Assembly (NCBI GenBank): GCA_035627375.1
Contig: DASPLX010000048.1
Location: 1 to 45,432 of the forward strand
Reading direction: 5' to 3'
Length of the DNA stretch: 45,432 nt
DNA from: DASPLX01 sp035627375
GTDB lineage: Bacteria > Pseudomonadota > Gammaproteobacteria > Burkholderiales > Burkholderiaceae_D
Of this stretch, positions 1 to 8,530 are shown piece by piece. The position numbers and the translations under genes are program-made. Position 1 is the first letter of the stretch; each line of letters starts with the position of its first letter. The notes below the pieces were generated by a model. It worked only from the letters and a program-made list of their open reading frames with translations. It did not search any database and was not told the origin of the DNA.

Positions 1-144
1 CCGCAAGCGACGCCGCTGCTGGCGCGCCGCACCGAGCGCACCGAGACCCTGGAGGAGCTGCTGTTCGCCTTCGCCCTGCTCGGCGACGACCGGGCGATCG
101 CGGCGACCTATTCCGCCGGCGGCAAGGTGCACAGCCGGGAATAG
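1..144 (+). CDS. C-terminal end of an unidentified protein (partial)
   Basis: The first base starts a codon of a frame that stays open to a TAG at 142-144, giving 47 residues that end in GGKVHSRE. The stretch is rich in Ala, Leu and Arg and looks helical. I do not recognise a family. The next gene begins 50 bp downstream on the same strand, so it may share a transcript with the aldolase-like and tautomerase-like genes. The 5' part lies outside the window. Confidence 0.55.
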   Translation, partial: PQATPLLARRTERTETLEELLFAFALLGDDRAIAATYSAGGKVHSRE

Positions 145-194
145 TCCGGCGCCCGACATCCTGCGCATGGCGACGAAGTGCCAAGGAGAAGCCT

Positions 195-944
195 ATGGAT
201 TGGGATACCGATGCGATCGGCGACACCGAACGGCAGGTACGGCGCGATCTCGCCGCCTGTTACCGGCTATGCGCGCTCAAGGGCTGGGACGACCTGATCT
301 ATACCCACATCTCGGCGGCGGTGCCGGATGAACCAGGGCATTTCCTGATCAATCCGTTCGGCCTGCGCTTCGACGAGATCTGCGCGTCGAATCTCGTCAA
401 GATCGACCTGCAGGGAAACATCGTCGGCGGCCGCGAACAGCGCGTGAACGTCACCGGCTTCGCGATCCACGGCGCCGTGCACGCCGCGCGCGCCGACGCG
501 ATGTGCGTCATGCATCTGCACAATGTGAACGGCATCGCGGTGGGCGCGCAGCGCCACGGCTTGCTGCCGCTGTCCCAGCATGCCTTGCGTTTTTACGGGC
601 AAATCGGCTACCACGACTATGAAGGCCTGGCCTTGTCGCCGCGCGAGCAGACGCGGCTGGTCGAACGCCTCGGCACCCATCCGGCGCTGTTCCTGCGCAA
701 TCACGGCACGCTGGTCTGCGGCCGCACGATCGCCGAAGCCTATGTGCTGATGGACACGCTCGACAAGGCTTGCGACATCCAGGTCAAGGCGCTGGCGACC
801 AACACCGAACTGGTGGCGCCGACGCCGGAGATCTGCGCCAAAACCTGCCATGATTTGATCGGCGACGGCACGCCGGAAGGCGAACTCGAATGGCCCGCCC
901 TGCTGCGCATGCTCGATACGCTGTCGCCCTCCTACAAATCCTGA
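195..944 (+). CDS. class II aldolase/adducin family protein
   Basis: This 249-residue protein has the length and landmarks of the class II aldolase/adducin fold (L-fuculose-phosphate aldolase relatives), zinc enzymes that cleave or epimerise sugar phosphates or decarboxylate related acids. Candidate zinc ligands are His107 and His109 in the HLHNVNG motif and His170 in the FLRNHGT motif, with His92 nearby. The usual N-terminal signature THIS is at 37-40. AAGGAGAA lies just upstream of the ATG. The tautomerase-like gene follows 21 bp later, suggesting a small catabolic operon. The substrate cannot be read from the sequence; many family members near catabolic genes are simply labelled aldolase-like. 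Confidence 0.9.
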   Translation: MDWDTDAIGDTERQVRRDLAACYRLCALKGWDDLIYTHISAAVPDEPGHFLINPFGLRFDEICASNLVKIDLQGNIVGGREQRVNVTGFAIHGAVHAARADAMCVMHLHNVNGIAVGAQRHGLLPLSQHALRFYGQIGYHDYEGLALSPREQTRLVERLGTHPALFLRNHGTLVCGRTIAEAYVLMDTLDKACDIQVKALATNTELVAPTPEICAKTCHDLIGDGTPEGELEWPALLRMLDTLSPSYKS

Positions 945-965
945 ACCACGACCAGAGAGGAAAAC

Positions 966-1154
966 ATGCCCACCATCAACGTCCAGATGTTCGAAGGCCG
1001 CAGCGTCGAACAGAAACGCGCCTTCGTCGAAGCCGTGACCGAAGCTGCCTGCAAGACGCTGCAATGCTCGCCGCAGTCGGTCGATGTGATCATCCAGGAA
1101 GTGAAGAAGGAAAACTGGGCGACGGCCGGAAAATTGTGGAGCGAAGCGGAATAA
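966..1154 (+). CDS. 4-oxalocrotonate tautomerase family protein
   Basis: This 62-residue protein is the size of 4-oxalocrotonate tautomerase monomers, which form hexamers or related oligomers. Pro2, directly after the initiator Met, is the expected catalytic base once Met is removed. The body follows the family pattern: PTINVQMFEGRS, an alpha helix with KRAFVEAVTEA, then a second beta strand VDVIIQEV. AGAGAGGAAAAC precedes the ATG. It lies 21 bp after the class II aldolase-like gene and is probably cotranscribed. The substrate is unknown; the pairing suggests a keto-enol isomerisation step in the same pathway. Confidence 0.9.
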   Translation: MPTINVQMFEGRSVEQKRAFVEAVTEAACKTLQCSPQSVDVIIQEVKKENWATAGKLWSEAE

Positions 1155-1169
1155 CCGGGAAAGGCCCGC

Positions 1170-1355
1170 TCAGCGACGAGCCGGCGAACACGAGTATGAT
1201 CCGACCAGCGTGCTGTAGGATGCGCTCTTGCCGCTGGCGCAGGCTTGGTTTGCCTTGTACTGGAGATAGAAACCCCAGGCATTGGCGCCAAGGAGAACGA
1301 CGGAGCAAGCTAACAAAGTGACGGCGAGGAGCCGATGACGCTTCGCAGTAGGCAT
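1170..1355 (-). CDS. small single-pass membrane protein (hypothetical)
   Basis: A 61-residue frame on the minus strand begins with a positively charged MPTAKRHR, continues with a hydrophobic segment at about residues 9-28, and ends in a short polar tail with two cysteines (C36 and C54). This is the layout of a small inner-membrane or secreted protein. No good Shine-Dalgarno sequence is visible before the ATG. It ends 16 bp beyond the tautomerase-like gene, in convergent orientation, and lies downstream of the terminator that closes the hutH-like gene. It could be a chance frame; the hydrophobicity pattern is the only positive evidence. Confidence 0.42.
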   Translation of the reverse strand: MPTAKRHRLLAVTLLACSVVLLGANAWGFYLQYKANQACASGKSASYSTLVGSYSCSPARR

Positions 1356-1501
1356 AGGACTGAGTCGATAAGATACGGCGGTTTCCGATGGGGGCGAATT
1401 TGAGGTCGCTTGCTCGGCATGCTGCCACGAGAATGTCGTCGATGCAACATCGAACGGACCGGAACGACGACCGCCGTCCTTATCCGTGCGGAAGCGCGAC
1501 C

Positions 1502-1535
1502 AAAAAAGGCGGAGCCTCGCAAGAGACGTCCGCCT
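1502..1535 (-). terminator. Rho-independent terminator of the hutH-like transcript
   Basis: Read on the minus strand, a 7-bp perfect stem (AGGCGGA at 1529-1535 pairing with TCCGCCT at 1507-1513) encloses a 15-base loop and is followed by a run of six T (1502-1507). It starts 26 bp past the stop of the hutH-like gene, as expected for the end of a puuD-hutH transcript. Confidence 0.8.
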
Positions 1536-1561
1536 GTCAAGTCGCATGAAAATCTTCCGCG

Positions 1562-3187
1562 TTACACGAACTTCCCGATCTTCTTCTCCACCGCCGCCCG
1601 CACCGATCCGCTCGTGACGAACGAATGCGCCGCCGCGATATCGTCGTGGAACCAGCGGTCGCCTTCCAGCGATGCCGGGATTTGCCGGCGCACTTCTTCG
1701 TAAGCCGCTTGCGTGCCCTTGCCGAGCACGAATCCGGGCAACAAGGCTTCCGTCATCGTCAGCGCCTGCGCCGCGAGCAGCATCTCGACGCCGATGATGT
1801 ATTGCGTGTTGGCGACCACGGTCGCGGCCTTGCGGGCGCACCAGGTCGAGTTGGAGATATGGTCTTCGCTGTTGCCCTTGGAAGGGATGCTGTCGACGCT
1901 GCCCGGCATGCACAGGGTGCGGTTTTCCATCACCAGCGAACTCATCGAGCATTGCACCACGGTATAGCCGGTGTTGACGCCGCGGATGCCGGTCATCAGG
2001 TTGCGCGGCAAGCCCCACGACAGGGTCGGGTCGATCAGGCGCGCGATGCGGCGCTCGCAGATGCTGCCGAGGTCGGTGATCGCCATCGCCAGCAAGTCCA
2101 TCGCCTGCGCCAGGTATTGGCCGTGGAAATTGCCGCCCGAGATGATCTCGAAGCCGCCGCCGTCCTTGGAGAAGATCAGCGGATTGTCGGTCGCGGAATT
2201 GATTTCGCGCTCGACGATGGTGTCGATGTAGTCGAGCGCGTCGAACACCGGGCCGTAGACTTGCGGCGCGCAGCGCAGCGAATAGACATCCTGGATGCGC
2301 GGCGTGTAGGGAATGTCGGTGCGCCGCAGTTCGTCCGGGAATTGGACGGCGCGCGCTTCATGCGTGGTGCGGGTCGAGCCTTCGAGCAGGGTGCGCACGA
2401 TGGCGGCCGTCTTGATCTGGCCGGCATGCGGGCGCGCGGTGTGGATGCGCGGATCGAAGGCCGACATCTCGGCGCGCATCGCTTCCAGGGTCAGGCCGAG
2501 CGAGAGGCAGGCGTCGGTCAGCAGGTTGCGCGCATCGTGCGCGGCCAGCACGGCGACGGCGAGCGATACGGTGCAGCCGTTGATGAGCGCGGAAGCGTCC
2601 TTCGCCTTCAGATCGAACTTGACCGGGCCGACGCCGGCTTTCTCGATCGCCTGCGGCGCCGTCATGCGCTCGCCCTTGTACATCACTTCCGCCTCATCGA
2701 AGCCGGCGATCGCCGCGCCGAGATAGGCCAGCGGCGCCAGGTCGCCCGAGGCGCCGACCGACCCCTTCTGCGGCATGATCGGATGGATGCCGGCATTGAC
2801 GAACGCCAGCAGCCGGTCGACCACTTCGACGCGCGGCGCCGAGTAGTTGGAGGCGAAGGCATTGGCGCGCAACAGCATGGTGGCGCGGCTCACCTCTTCC
2901 GAGAACGGTTCGCCGAGCCCGGCCGCGTGCGCCTTAATCAATTGGGTCTGGAACAATTCGATGTGCTCGACCTTGATGCGGGTGTCCTTCAACAGGCCGA
3001 CGCCGGTGTTGAAGCTGTACATCATCGGCGCTTCGTCGTGCATCCAGGTCGATTCGATGTAGTCGCGGCTCTGCCTCAGGGCGTCGCGCGAAGATTGCGC
3101 CAGGGCGACCTTGACGTTCGGATCGCGCGCCACGGCGATCACTTGCTCCGTGCTGAGGTTGAAGCCGTCGATGGTAATCGTGGTCAT
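1562..3187 (-). CDS. histidine ammonia-lyase-like aromatic amino acid lyase
   Basis: A 541-residue member of the MIO-dependent ammonia-lyase family, which eliminates ammonia from histidine, phenylalanine or tyrosine. The MIO prosthetic group should form from Ala146-Ser147-Gly148 in the VGASGDLAPLA motif. Tyr57 and the NTGVG motif (60-64) match the catalytic entry loop. The substrate-selectivity pair reads Ala86-His87 in LIKAHAAGLG; bacterial histidine lyases have Ser-His here, tyrosine lyases His-Leu and phenylalanine lyases Phe-Leu, so histidine or a histidine-like substrate is favoured. It follows puuD by 46 bp on the same strand and is probably cotranscribed. No hutU, hutI or hutG is in the window, so a role in standard histidine utilisation is not shown. 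Confidence 0.85.
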   Translation of the reverse strand: MTTITIDGFNLSTEQVIAVARDPNVKVALAQSSRDALRQSRDYIESTWMHDEAPMMYSFNTGVGLLKDTRIKVEHIELFQTQLIKAHAAGLGEPFSEEVSRATMLLRANAFASNYSAPRVEVVDRLLAFVNAGIHPIMPQKGSVGASGDLAPLAYLGAAIAGFDEAEVMYKGERMTAPQAIEKAGVGPVKFDLKAKDASALINGCTVSLAVAVLAAHDARNLLTDACLSLGLTLEAMRAEMSAFDPRIHTARPHAGQIKTAAIVRTLLEGSTRTTHEARAVQFPDELRRTDIPYTPRIQDVYSLRCAPQVYGPVFDALDYIDTIVEREINSATDNPLIFSKDGGGFEIISGGNFHGQYLAQAMDLLAMAITDLGSICERRIARLIDPTLSWGLPRNLMTGIRGVNTGYTVVQCSMSSLVMENRTLCMPGSVDSIPSKGNSEDHISNSTWCARKAATVVANTQYIIGVEMLLAAQALTMTEALLPGFVLGKGTQAAYEEVRRQIPASLEGDRWFHDDIAAAHSFVTSGSVRAAVEKKIGKFV

Positions 3188-3233
3188 GATGATTCTCTTT
3201 CCGTGGATTCGTTGTGGATTCGCTGCACGTTTC

Positions 3234-4457
3234 TCATTTCGCGCCGGACTCGTACCAGGCGGCGACGACGGCGCGTTCCTCGTCGGTCATCTGCGTCAGG
3301 TTCCCGATCGGCATCGCCTTCAATTGCACGGTCTGCTGGTACACCTTGGCGGCATGCTGGCGCAGCAATTCCGGCGTGTGCAGCATGATGCCGGCCGGCG
3401 CGGTCGCGAATCCGGGCTGGGTCGGCCGGTCGGCATGGCAAACGGCGCAACGCTGGGCGACGATCGTCTGCAGGCTAGCCGTATCGCTGCTCGCGGCGGC
3501 CGGCGCTTGCGCGCCAGATGCCGGCTTGGCGGCGGGCTTCGGCGCGATCATGACGGCCACGACCAGCAGCAGGGCCACGCCGGCGGCCGGGTAGCCGATC
3601 GCGATCCTCCCCTTGTGCTTGAGGTTGAAGAAGTGGCGGATCAATACGCCTGCCGCCATGATCAGCGCCAGCACCAGCCAGTTGTACTCGTGGCTGTAGG
3701 TCATCGCATAGTGGTTGCTGATCATGATGAACAGCACCGGCAGCGTGAAATAGTTGTTGTGCACGCTGCGCTGCTTGGCGCGCTGGCCGTAGATCGCTTC
3801 CGGCTGGCGGCCGTTCATCAGCGCGTCGACCAGCTTGCGCTGTCCGGGAATGATCACCATCAGCACGTTGCCGACCATCATGGTGCCGATCATCGCGCCG
3901 ACGTGGATGTAGGCGGCGCGCCCCGACAGCAGCTTCGACAAGACATAGCCGGCGGCGACGATCAGGATATACATGACGATGCCGAGCGCGCCGTCGCGCC
4001 GGCCGAGCGGCGAACGGCACAGCAAGTCGTAGACGGTCCAGCCGACTGCCAGCGTGCCGAGGCCGATGCCGATCGCCTGCCAGGTCGTCAGGTCGGCGAC
4101 CGCCTTGTCGACCATCATGGCCGATGCGTTGAAGTAGTAGACGATGAACAGCAGCGCGAAACCCGACAGCCAGGTCGAATAGGCTTCCCATTTGAACCAG
4201 TGCAGTTCCTCGGGCAAGGTCTTGGGCGAAACGAGATATTTCTGCGGGTTGTAGAAGCCGCCGCCGTGGACGGCCCAGAGTTCGCCGGCCACGCCCTTTT
4301 CGGCGAGATCGGAGCCGGGCTTGGGAGGCTTGATCGAATTGTCGAGCCAGACGAAATAAAAGGAGGCGCCGATCCAGGCGATACCGGTGATCAGGTGCAG
4401 CCACCGCACCAGCAGGTTGGCCCACTCCACGCCGTAACTGAGCAACAAAGCTTCCAT
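3234..4457 (-). CDS. puuD: membrane urate hydroxylase PuuD with C-terminal cytochrome c domain
   Basis: PuuD is the membrane-bound bacterial urate oxidase that converts urate to 5-hydroxyisourate and passes electrons to the respiratory chain through a fused cytochrome c. This 407-residue protein has about eight hydrophobic segments over residues 14-305, a flexible Ala/Pro linker (305-325), and a c-type heme site CAVCH at 337-341, with Met382 in the KAMPIGN motif as the likely distal ligand. The N-terminal WLHLITGIAWIGASFYF and the WAVHGGGFYNPQKY segment are typical of the family. The gene opens the puuD-hutH-like operon, divergent from a LysR regulator, and lies in a region with uraH, puuE and uraD-allC. 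Confidence 0.93.
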   Translation of the reverse strand: MEALLLSYGVEWANLLVRWLHLITGIAWIGASFYFVWLDNSIKPPKPGSDLAEKGVAGELWAVHGGGFYNPQKYLVSPKTLPEELHWFKWEAYSTWLSGFALLFIVYYFNASAMMVDKAVADLTTWQAIGIGLGTLAVGWTVYDLLCRSPLGRRDGALGIVMYILIVAAGYVLSKLLSGRAAYIHVGAMIGTMMVGNVLMVIIPGQRKLVDALMNGRQPEAIYGQRAKQRSVHNNYFTLPVLFIMISNHYAMTYSHEYNWLVLALIMAAGVLIRHFFNLKHKGRIAIGYPAAGVALLLVVAVMIAPKPAAKPASGAQAPAAASSDTASLQTIVAQRCAVCHADRPTQPGFATAPAGIMLHTPELLRQHAAKVYQQTVQLKAMPIGNLTQMTDEERAVVAAWYESGAK

Positions 4458-4760
4458 GTTTTCCTCATGATTGAAGCTCGTCTGCCACCGCGGGCGCTCC
4501 AGACGAGAGGGGAATCCCCAATGGGCCGCGAACTTTCGGAGGGTGCCTTGCCGCTCCTCATGCTCCGCTGCGACCGGTGTAGCGGCCCGAATTCACCTGG
4601 ATGGGCCGCTAGACGGCTCGAACCCTATCGCGCTGCGCGCCGCAGGCTCGTCGCCGTGCTATGCAAGATATCCAAGATGTTGTTGCAAAACATCGTACAT
4701 ACCGTATATTTCACATAGCACTTTCAATATACCTCAGGCACTCGTTATATTGATAGGACC
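4458..4760. promoter_or_regulatory. puuD-lysR divergent intergenic region with two inverted repeats
   Basis: This 303-bp gene-free stretch separates puuD from its divergent LysR regulator. The puuD-proximal part carries two hairpin-forming repeats: CTCGTCTG at 4477-4484 with CAGACGAG at 4500-4507 (15-base spacer), and AGCGGCCC at 4581-4588 with GGGCCGCT at 4603-4610 (14-base spacer). The lysR-proximal part turns AT-rich from about 4660 and holds the half-site cluster listed separately. Open frames in it have no coding character. The repeats may act in a long puuD leader or be decayed repetitive DNA. Confidence 0.5.
4704..4752. promoter_or_regulatory. candidate LysR operator: three phased half-sites
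   Basis: Three related half-sites lie just before the lysR start: GTATATT (4704-4710), CAATATAC (4725-4732) and TATATTG (4746-4752). The first and second form a perfect 7-bp inverted repeat; the second and third form another. Centres are about 21 bp apart, two helical turns, so all would face the same side of DNA. The same 8-mer CAATATAC recurs between uraH and puuE at 10012-10019. This is the expected style of an autoregulating LysR site; binding is inferred only. Confidence 0.5.
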
Positions 4761-5699
4761 ATGTCTGGCCTTCCCGACCATCTCGACCTGCACCTGATCC
4801 GGATACTGTATCTGCTGTTGTCCGAGAAGAATGTATCGCGCGTCGCCTTGAAACTCAATCAGCCGCAGCCATCGATCTCGGCGTCGTTGCGAAAGCTGCG
4901 CGAGCTGACCGGCGACCCGCTGCTGGTACGCGGCGCGCGCGGCATGGTGCCGACCCAGCACGGCGAAAGCCTGCTGCTGCCGGCCAAGCGCATTCTCGAC
5001 GAGACCGAGCGCCTGTTCGTGCGCAAGCTGCCGTTCGCGCCGCAACAGGAAGCGCGCACTTTCCACATCGCCGCGCCCGATTATCTCGACAGCCAGTTCC
5101 TGCCGAGCGTTGTTGCGGGATTGCGACGCGAATCGCCGAAGAGCCGGATCGTCATCCACAGCCTCGGTCCCGAGATCGACTATCTGCGCCTGCTGTCGGA
5201 CGGCGATCTCGACCTGGTCATCGCCAACTGGGATGAGCCGCCGCCGCACCTGCACCTGTCGAAACTGTTCGAAGACACGATCGCCTGCTTCATGCGCGCC
5301 GACTGCGCCTACGCCAAGCGCACCGGGCCGGATGACATGACGGTCGAGGACTACCTGAGCCTGCCGCACGTGGCGCCGGCGCAGACGCTGGCCGGCTACC
5401 ACGGCGTGATCGAAGGCTTCCTCGCCAAGCACAACATGCAGCGCAACGTGGTCGTGCAATCGGCCTACTTCGGCCTGATTCCCTACATGCTGACGCAGAC
5501 CGATCTGGTGCTCACGACCGGCCGGCAATTCATCCGCTTCTACGAGAAGAGCCTGCCGCTCAAGACCTACTCGATCCCGATCAAATTCCCGACCATGCGC
5601 TTCTACCAGCTCTGGCACGACCGCGTGCATCACGCGCCGGAGCACAAATGGCTGCGCGAACTGATCAGCACGACGGCGAAATCGCTCACCGCCCGCTGA
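4761..5699 (+). CDS. LysR-family regulator divergent from puuD
   Basis: A 312-residue LysR-type transcriptional regulator. The N-terminal winged helix-turn-helix spans about residues 8-65 and includes SRVALKLNQPQPSISASLRKL; the rest is the effector-binding domain of the periplasmic-binding-protein fold. A purine-rich GATAGGA precedes the ATG. It is divergent from puuD, so by the usual LysR logic it probably controls the puuD operon and perhaps uraH and puuE, with urate or a breakdown product as a plausible inducer. The effector is inferred from position only. Confidence 0.9.
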   Translation: MSGLPDHLDLHLIRILYLLLSEKNVSRVALKLNQPQPSISASLRKLRELTGDPLLVRGARGMVPTQHGESLLLPAKRILDETERLFVRKLPFAPQQEARTFHIAAPDYLDSQFLPSVVAGLRRESPKSRIVIHSLGPEIDYLRLLSDGDLDLVIANWDEPPPHLHLSKLFEDTIACFMRADCAYAKRTGPDDMTVEDYLSLPHVAPAQTLAGYHGVIEGFLAKHNMQRNVVVQSAYFGLIPYMLTQTDLVLTTGRQFIRFYEKSLPLKTYSIPIKFPTMRFYQLWHDRVHHAPEHKWLRELISTTAKSLTAR

Positions 5700-5790
5700 A
5701 AGCCCGTTCGCGGCCGCGCGGAACTTGGCCTGGGAGACGGCTGCGGCTACACTCATAGCAGCCATCTTCCATCGCTCTCGGACAATATCC

Positions 5791-6606
5791 ATGAAATGCC
5801 ACCAGGCATTCGCCGGCTTCCTGCTCGCATCGCTTGCCGCGCTGGCGACGGCGCCGTCCTTCGCCTCCTGCAGCAGGACGTTGCGGCTGGCATGGGAAGA
5901 TTGGCCGCCCTATTCCATCGAGGGCCCGGATGGCGCGCCGCAGGGCCTCGATATCGAACTCATCTCGCGCATCGCCGCGGAAGCCGGCTGCAAGCTGGAA
6001 TACATCAAAGGCGTCCCGTCCAAGCGGCAGCAATACTATCTGCGGCAGGGTTCGCTCGACGTCCAGTTCGCGGCGTCCGACGTCGCCGAGCGCCATGCCT
6101 ATGCCTGGTTCAGCTTGCCGTACCGCACCGAAATCATCCGGCTGTTCGCGCGCCCCGGAGAGGCGGCACGCTATCCGATCAAGGACCTTGCCGAACTAGC
6201 AACCCGCAAATGGACGCTGATCGCTCCGCATTCCGGCTGGTTCGGTGCGCGCTACGAATCGCTGAAGCCGGTGCTGGCGGCGGAGCGCCGGCTGTCCGCG
6301 CACTATTCGAACTGGCTCGCGCTGCAGATGCTCGAGGCCAGGCGCGGCGACCTCCTGCTCGGCGACTACTATGCAGTCATCCACACGAAGCGCGTCAGCG
6401 GAGAAACGCCGCTCGATGTCCTGCCGGTGGCGGTGAACGAGGAGCCGGTGCATCTGATGTTGAGCAGGAAGTCGCTGACGCCGGCGGACGTCGATGCGAT
6501 CAATGCCGCCATCGAGCGTCTGGCGAAACGCGGCGTGCTCGAGGACATCGCGAATCGCTACGGCGTCAAGCCGCTGCACGACAAGGCGACGCGGGAACGA
6601 CGGTGA
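5791..6606 (+). CDS. periplasmic solute-binding protein (family 3 type)
   Basis: A 271-residue secreted protein with the pattern of family 3 extracellular solute-binding proteins: LRLAWEDWPPYSIEG, then GLDIELISRIAAEAGC and DVQFAASDVAERHAYAWFS. The ATG at 5791 is preferred over an upstream in-frame start because it begins directly with a signal peptide (charged MKCHQ, hydrophobic to about residue 20, likely cleavage after SFA). No permease or ATPase gene is adjacent, so it may be an orphan sensor-type binding protein rather than an ABC component. The ligand is not evident. It follows the LysR gene by 91 bp and may have its own promoter. Confidence 0.85.
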   Translation: MKCHQAFAGFLLASLAALATAPSFASCSRTLRLAWEDWPPYSIEGPDGAPQGLDIELISRIAAEAGCKLEYIKGVPSKRQQYYLRQGSLDVQFAASDVAERHAYAWFSLPYRTEIIRLFARPGEAARYPIKDLAELATRKWTLIAPHSGWFGARYESLKPVLAAERRLSAHYSNWLALQMLEARRGDLLLGDYYAVIHTKRVSGETPLDVLPVAVNEEPVHLMLSRKSLTPADVDAINAAIERLAKRGVLEDIANRYGVKPLHDKATRERR

Positions 6607-6649
6607 GCGCCACGACTCGCGCAGGCCGGCGGCATGGCGCTCGCCGTCA

Positions 6650-8116
6650 TCAGAACGGCATGCCGAACATATCGATGAAGCGCTGACGCTCCGCCGCCTT
6701 GGCGTCGGGATGGGCCACTGCCGTGTGCTCCAGCATCGTGAATGTCTCGAGCTGCAAGCCGATGCCGGCGAAGACCGGCGCCATGTCGAACGGCGCCGGG
6801 TCGGCGACGATGCGCTTCAGGAGCGGCGCGATATCGTGCCCGGTGGTCGCTTTCGCGACGCGGCAGATGTCGTCCAGCGTATAACGCTTGCCGGGCTGGG
6901 CGAACTCCGCGAACAGCGCCTGCATCACCTGCTGCAAGCCGTACTTGTCGCCGGTCGCGCGGCGCAGCTCGACATCGACCGCCAGCGCCGCGAGGCTGCC
7001 GCCGCTGTACACGAGCAGCCAGTTGTTGTGCTTGTCGCCGGCAGCGTCGCGGATCGGCATCTTCAGCCCCTGCGCCCGACGCGCCACGGTTTGCGCGCGG
7101 CTCAGGTTTTCCAGCCAGGTGACCAGATGGCGGTGCTCAATGAGACGATTGCGCGCGAGCGTCATGACGGTCAGGTAATCGGTGACGCCTTCCTTGAACC
7201 ACTCTTCCTTGTCGTTCGCCGGCACCAGCGAATGGCCGTTCCAGAAGTGCAGCAGCTCATGCGCCAGCACCTTGCCCCACATCACGCGCGATTCCGGACG
7301 GGCGTCGCCGCGCAGGAACTGGCTGAAGCTGCCCATGAAGGCGCCGCCGTCGCCGCTGTCGCCCTGGTTGATGACGATGAGGTAGCGGTCCTGCAGCGGC
7401 GGGCGGCCGAAATAGGCCAGGTAAGACTGCAGCTGGCGCTCCAGCATCTCGCGGAATACCGCGCGTTGCGGCCAGTAGCGTTTGCCGAGCACCAGCGACA
7501 GGGTGATGCCGCCGCTCTGGAATTGATCCATCTGCGCGCTGCCGAGGAAGAACACGTTGTCGACCAGTTCGCGGCGGCTGCGGGCGACGAAGGCATTCGC
7601 GCCGTCCGCCGGGCGCCAGGGCGTACGCGCCTGCCAGCCCGAGGGCAGGCGGAATTCCACGCGCGTCTCGCCGGGCATCTTGTCGCCGGGAACCAGGAAC
7701 AAGGCATAACCGGTTGACATGATGCCTTCGTCGGTGTGGTACATCACCTCCTCGACGCCGCCCGGCCAGTCGTAGCGGTCATGCTCGAGCCTAACGTCGT
7801 ACTTGAGCTTGACCCGGCGGTCGCCGCGCAGCTCGAAATCGCCTTCGCCCTTGTCGGCGAGCGCGACCGGCTTGCCCTCCAGGTCGCGCACCTCGAGCCG
7901 CTCGATGAATTGCGCCTGGCCGTTCGGCAGTTGCGGCGTCGGCTGGACGCTGTACAGCGACAGCAGATTGCCCTCCACCCAGACATCGGCTTCCACATGC
8001 GCGTACTTGGCGTCCGCATCGACGCTCACGCGGTAATTGTTGGCCTGCTTGTCCCAAGCCCAGGCCGGCTGAACCGCCGCGACGGCGGCGACGGCTGCGA
8101 AGATAAAACGGATCAT
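6650..8116 (-). CDS. secreted M61-family metallopeptidase
   Basis: A 488-residue protein with an N-terminal signal peptide (about 1-20, ending in AWA) and the zinc-peptidase motif HELLH at 286-290. The downstream EEWFKEGVTDY places the third zinc ligand at Glu309. This gluzincin arrangement, with HFWNG just after the HExxH, is typical of M61 (glycyl aminopeptidase-like) enzymes. Many M61 proteins are about 600 residues with a C-terminal PDZ domain; this one is shorter and shows no clear PDZ segment. It should act in the periplasm. It lies head-to-tail with the small membrane-protein genes on the same strand but 152 bp away from them. Confidence 0.85.
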   Translation of the reverse strand: MIRFIFAAVAAVAAVQPAWAWDKQANNYRVSVDADAKYAHVEADVWVEGNLLSLYSVQPTPQLPNGQAQFIERLEVRDLEGKPVALADKGEGDFELRGDRRVKLKYDVRLEHDRYDWPGGVEEVMYHTDEGIMSTGYALFLVPGDKMPGETRVEFRLPSGWQARTPWRPADGANAFVARSRRELVDNVFFLGSAQMDQFQSGGITLSLVLGKRYWPQRAVFREMLERQLQSYLAYFGRPPLQDRYLIVINQGDSGDGGAFMGSFSQFLRGDARPESRVMWGKVLAHELLHFWNGHSLVPANDKEEWFKEGVTDYLTVMTLARNRLIEHRHLVTWLENLSRAQTVARRAQGLKMPIRDAAGDKHNNWLLVYSGGSLAALAVDVELRRATGDKYGLQQVMQALFAEFAQPGKRYTLDDICRVAKATTGHDIAPLLKRIVADPAPFDMAPVFAGIGLQLETFTMLEHTAVAHPDAKAAERQRFIDMFGMPF

Positions 8117-8268
8117 TTGGCACTCCCTGAAAAAAGGCCGGACGCGACGCCGGCTTCAAGATTCGGCACTGTAAACAGAACCCGCTCTCCCGGCAAAGCG
8201 GAGGCGACGGATTGCGGATTCCCGGGAATGGATGGCGAAAATGCCGGAATGGACGGATGAGGGAGCCG

Positions 8269-8478
8269 TTACCGCCCGCCGCGATAGCCGAGCAGCCGCG
8301 CCGGCAGGAAGAGCAAAGCGCGCAGCAAGGCAAACAAGGCGTCGAACGTGATGCCGAGCAGGCGGAAAGGCAAGGACAGCAGCCAGATCACGGGCCACAG
8401 AACCAGCGCCAGCAGGGCCAGCGGCCAGCACAGCAGGAACAGCAGGCACCAGCCGATCAATCCGAGAAAGGTGTTCAT
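8269..8478 (-). CDS. small two-helix membrane protein
   Basis: A 69-residue, strongly hydrophobic protein with two probable membrane segments (about 3-35 and 42-60) and a basic end (ARLLGYRGGR). GGAGG lies about 8 bases before the ATG. Leu and Trp make up most of it. No recognised family or function; proteins of this kind are common beside envelope genes in betaproteobacteria. It stands 52 bp after the next upstream membrane gene on the same strand. Confidence 0.7.
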   Translation of the reverse strand: MNTFLGLIGWCLLFLLCWPLALLALVLWPVIWLLSLPFRLLGITFDALFALLRALLFLPARLLGYRGGR

Positions 8479-8530
8479 GCGCGCATCCTCCGATGCGGCG
8501 GCGCAACAAATGCCTGCGCCGCCGGCAACG

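Noticed and set aside
1625..3388. 587-codon open frame on the plus strand
   Set aside because: Antisense to the ammonia-lyase-like gene, which has a full MIO motif.
4471..4797. 108-codon frame in the puuD-lysR spacer
   Set aside because: It overlaps the lysR start and control elements and has no family resemblance or ribosome site.
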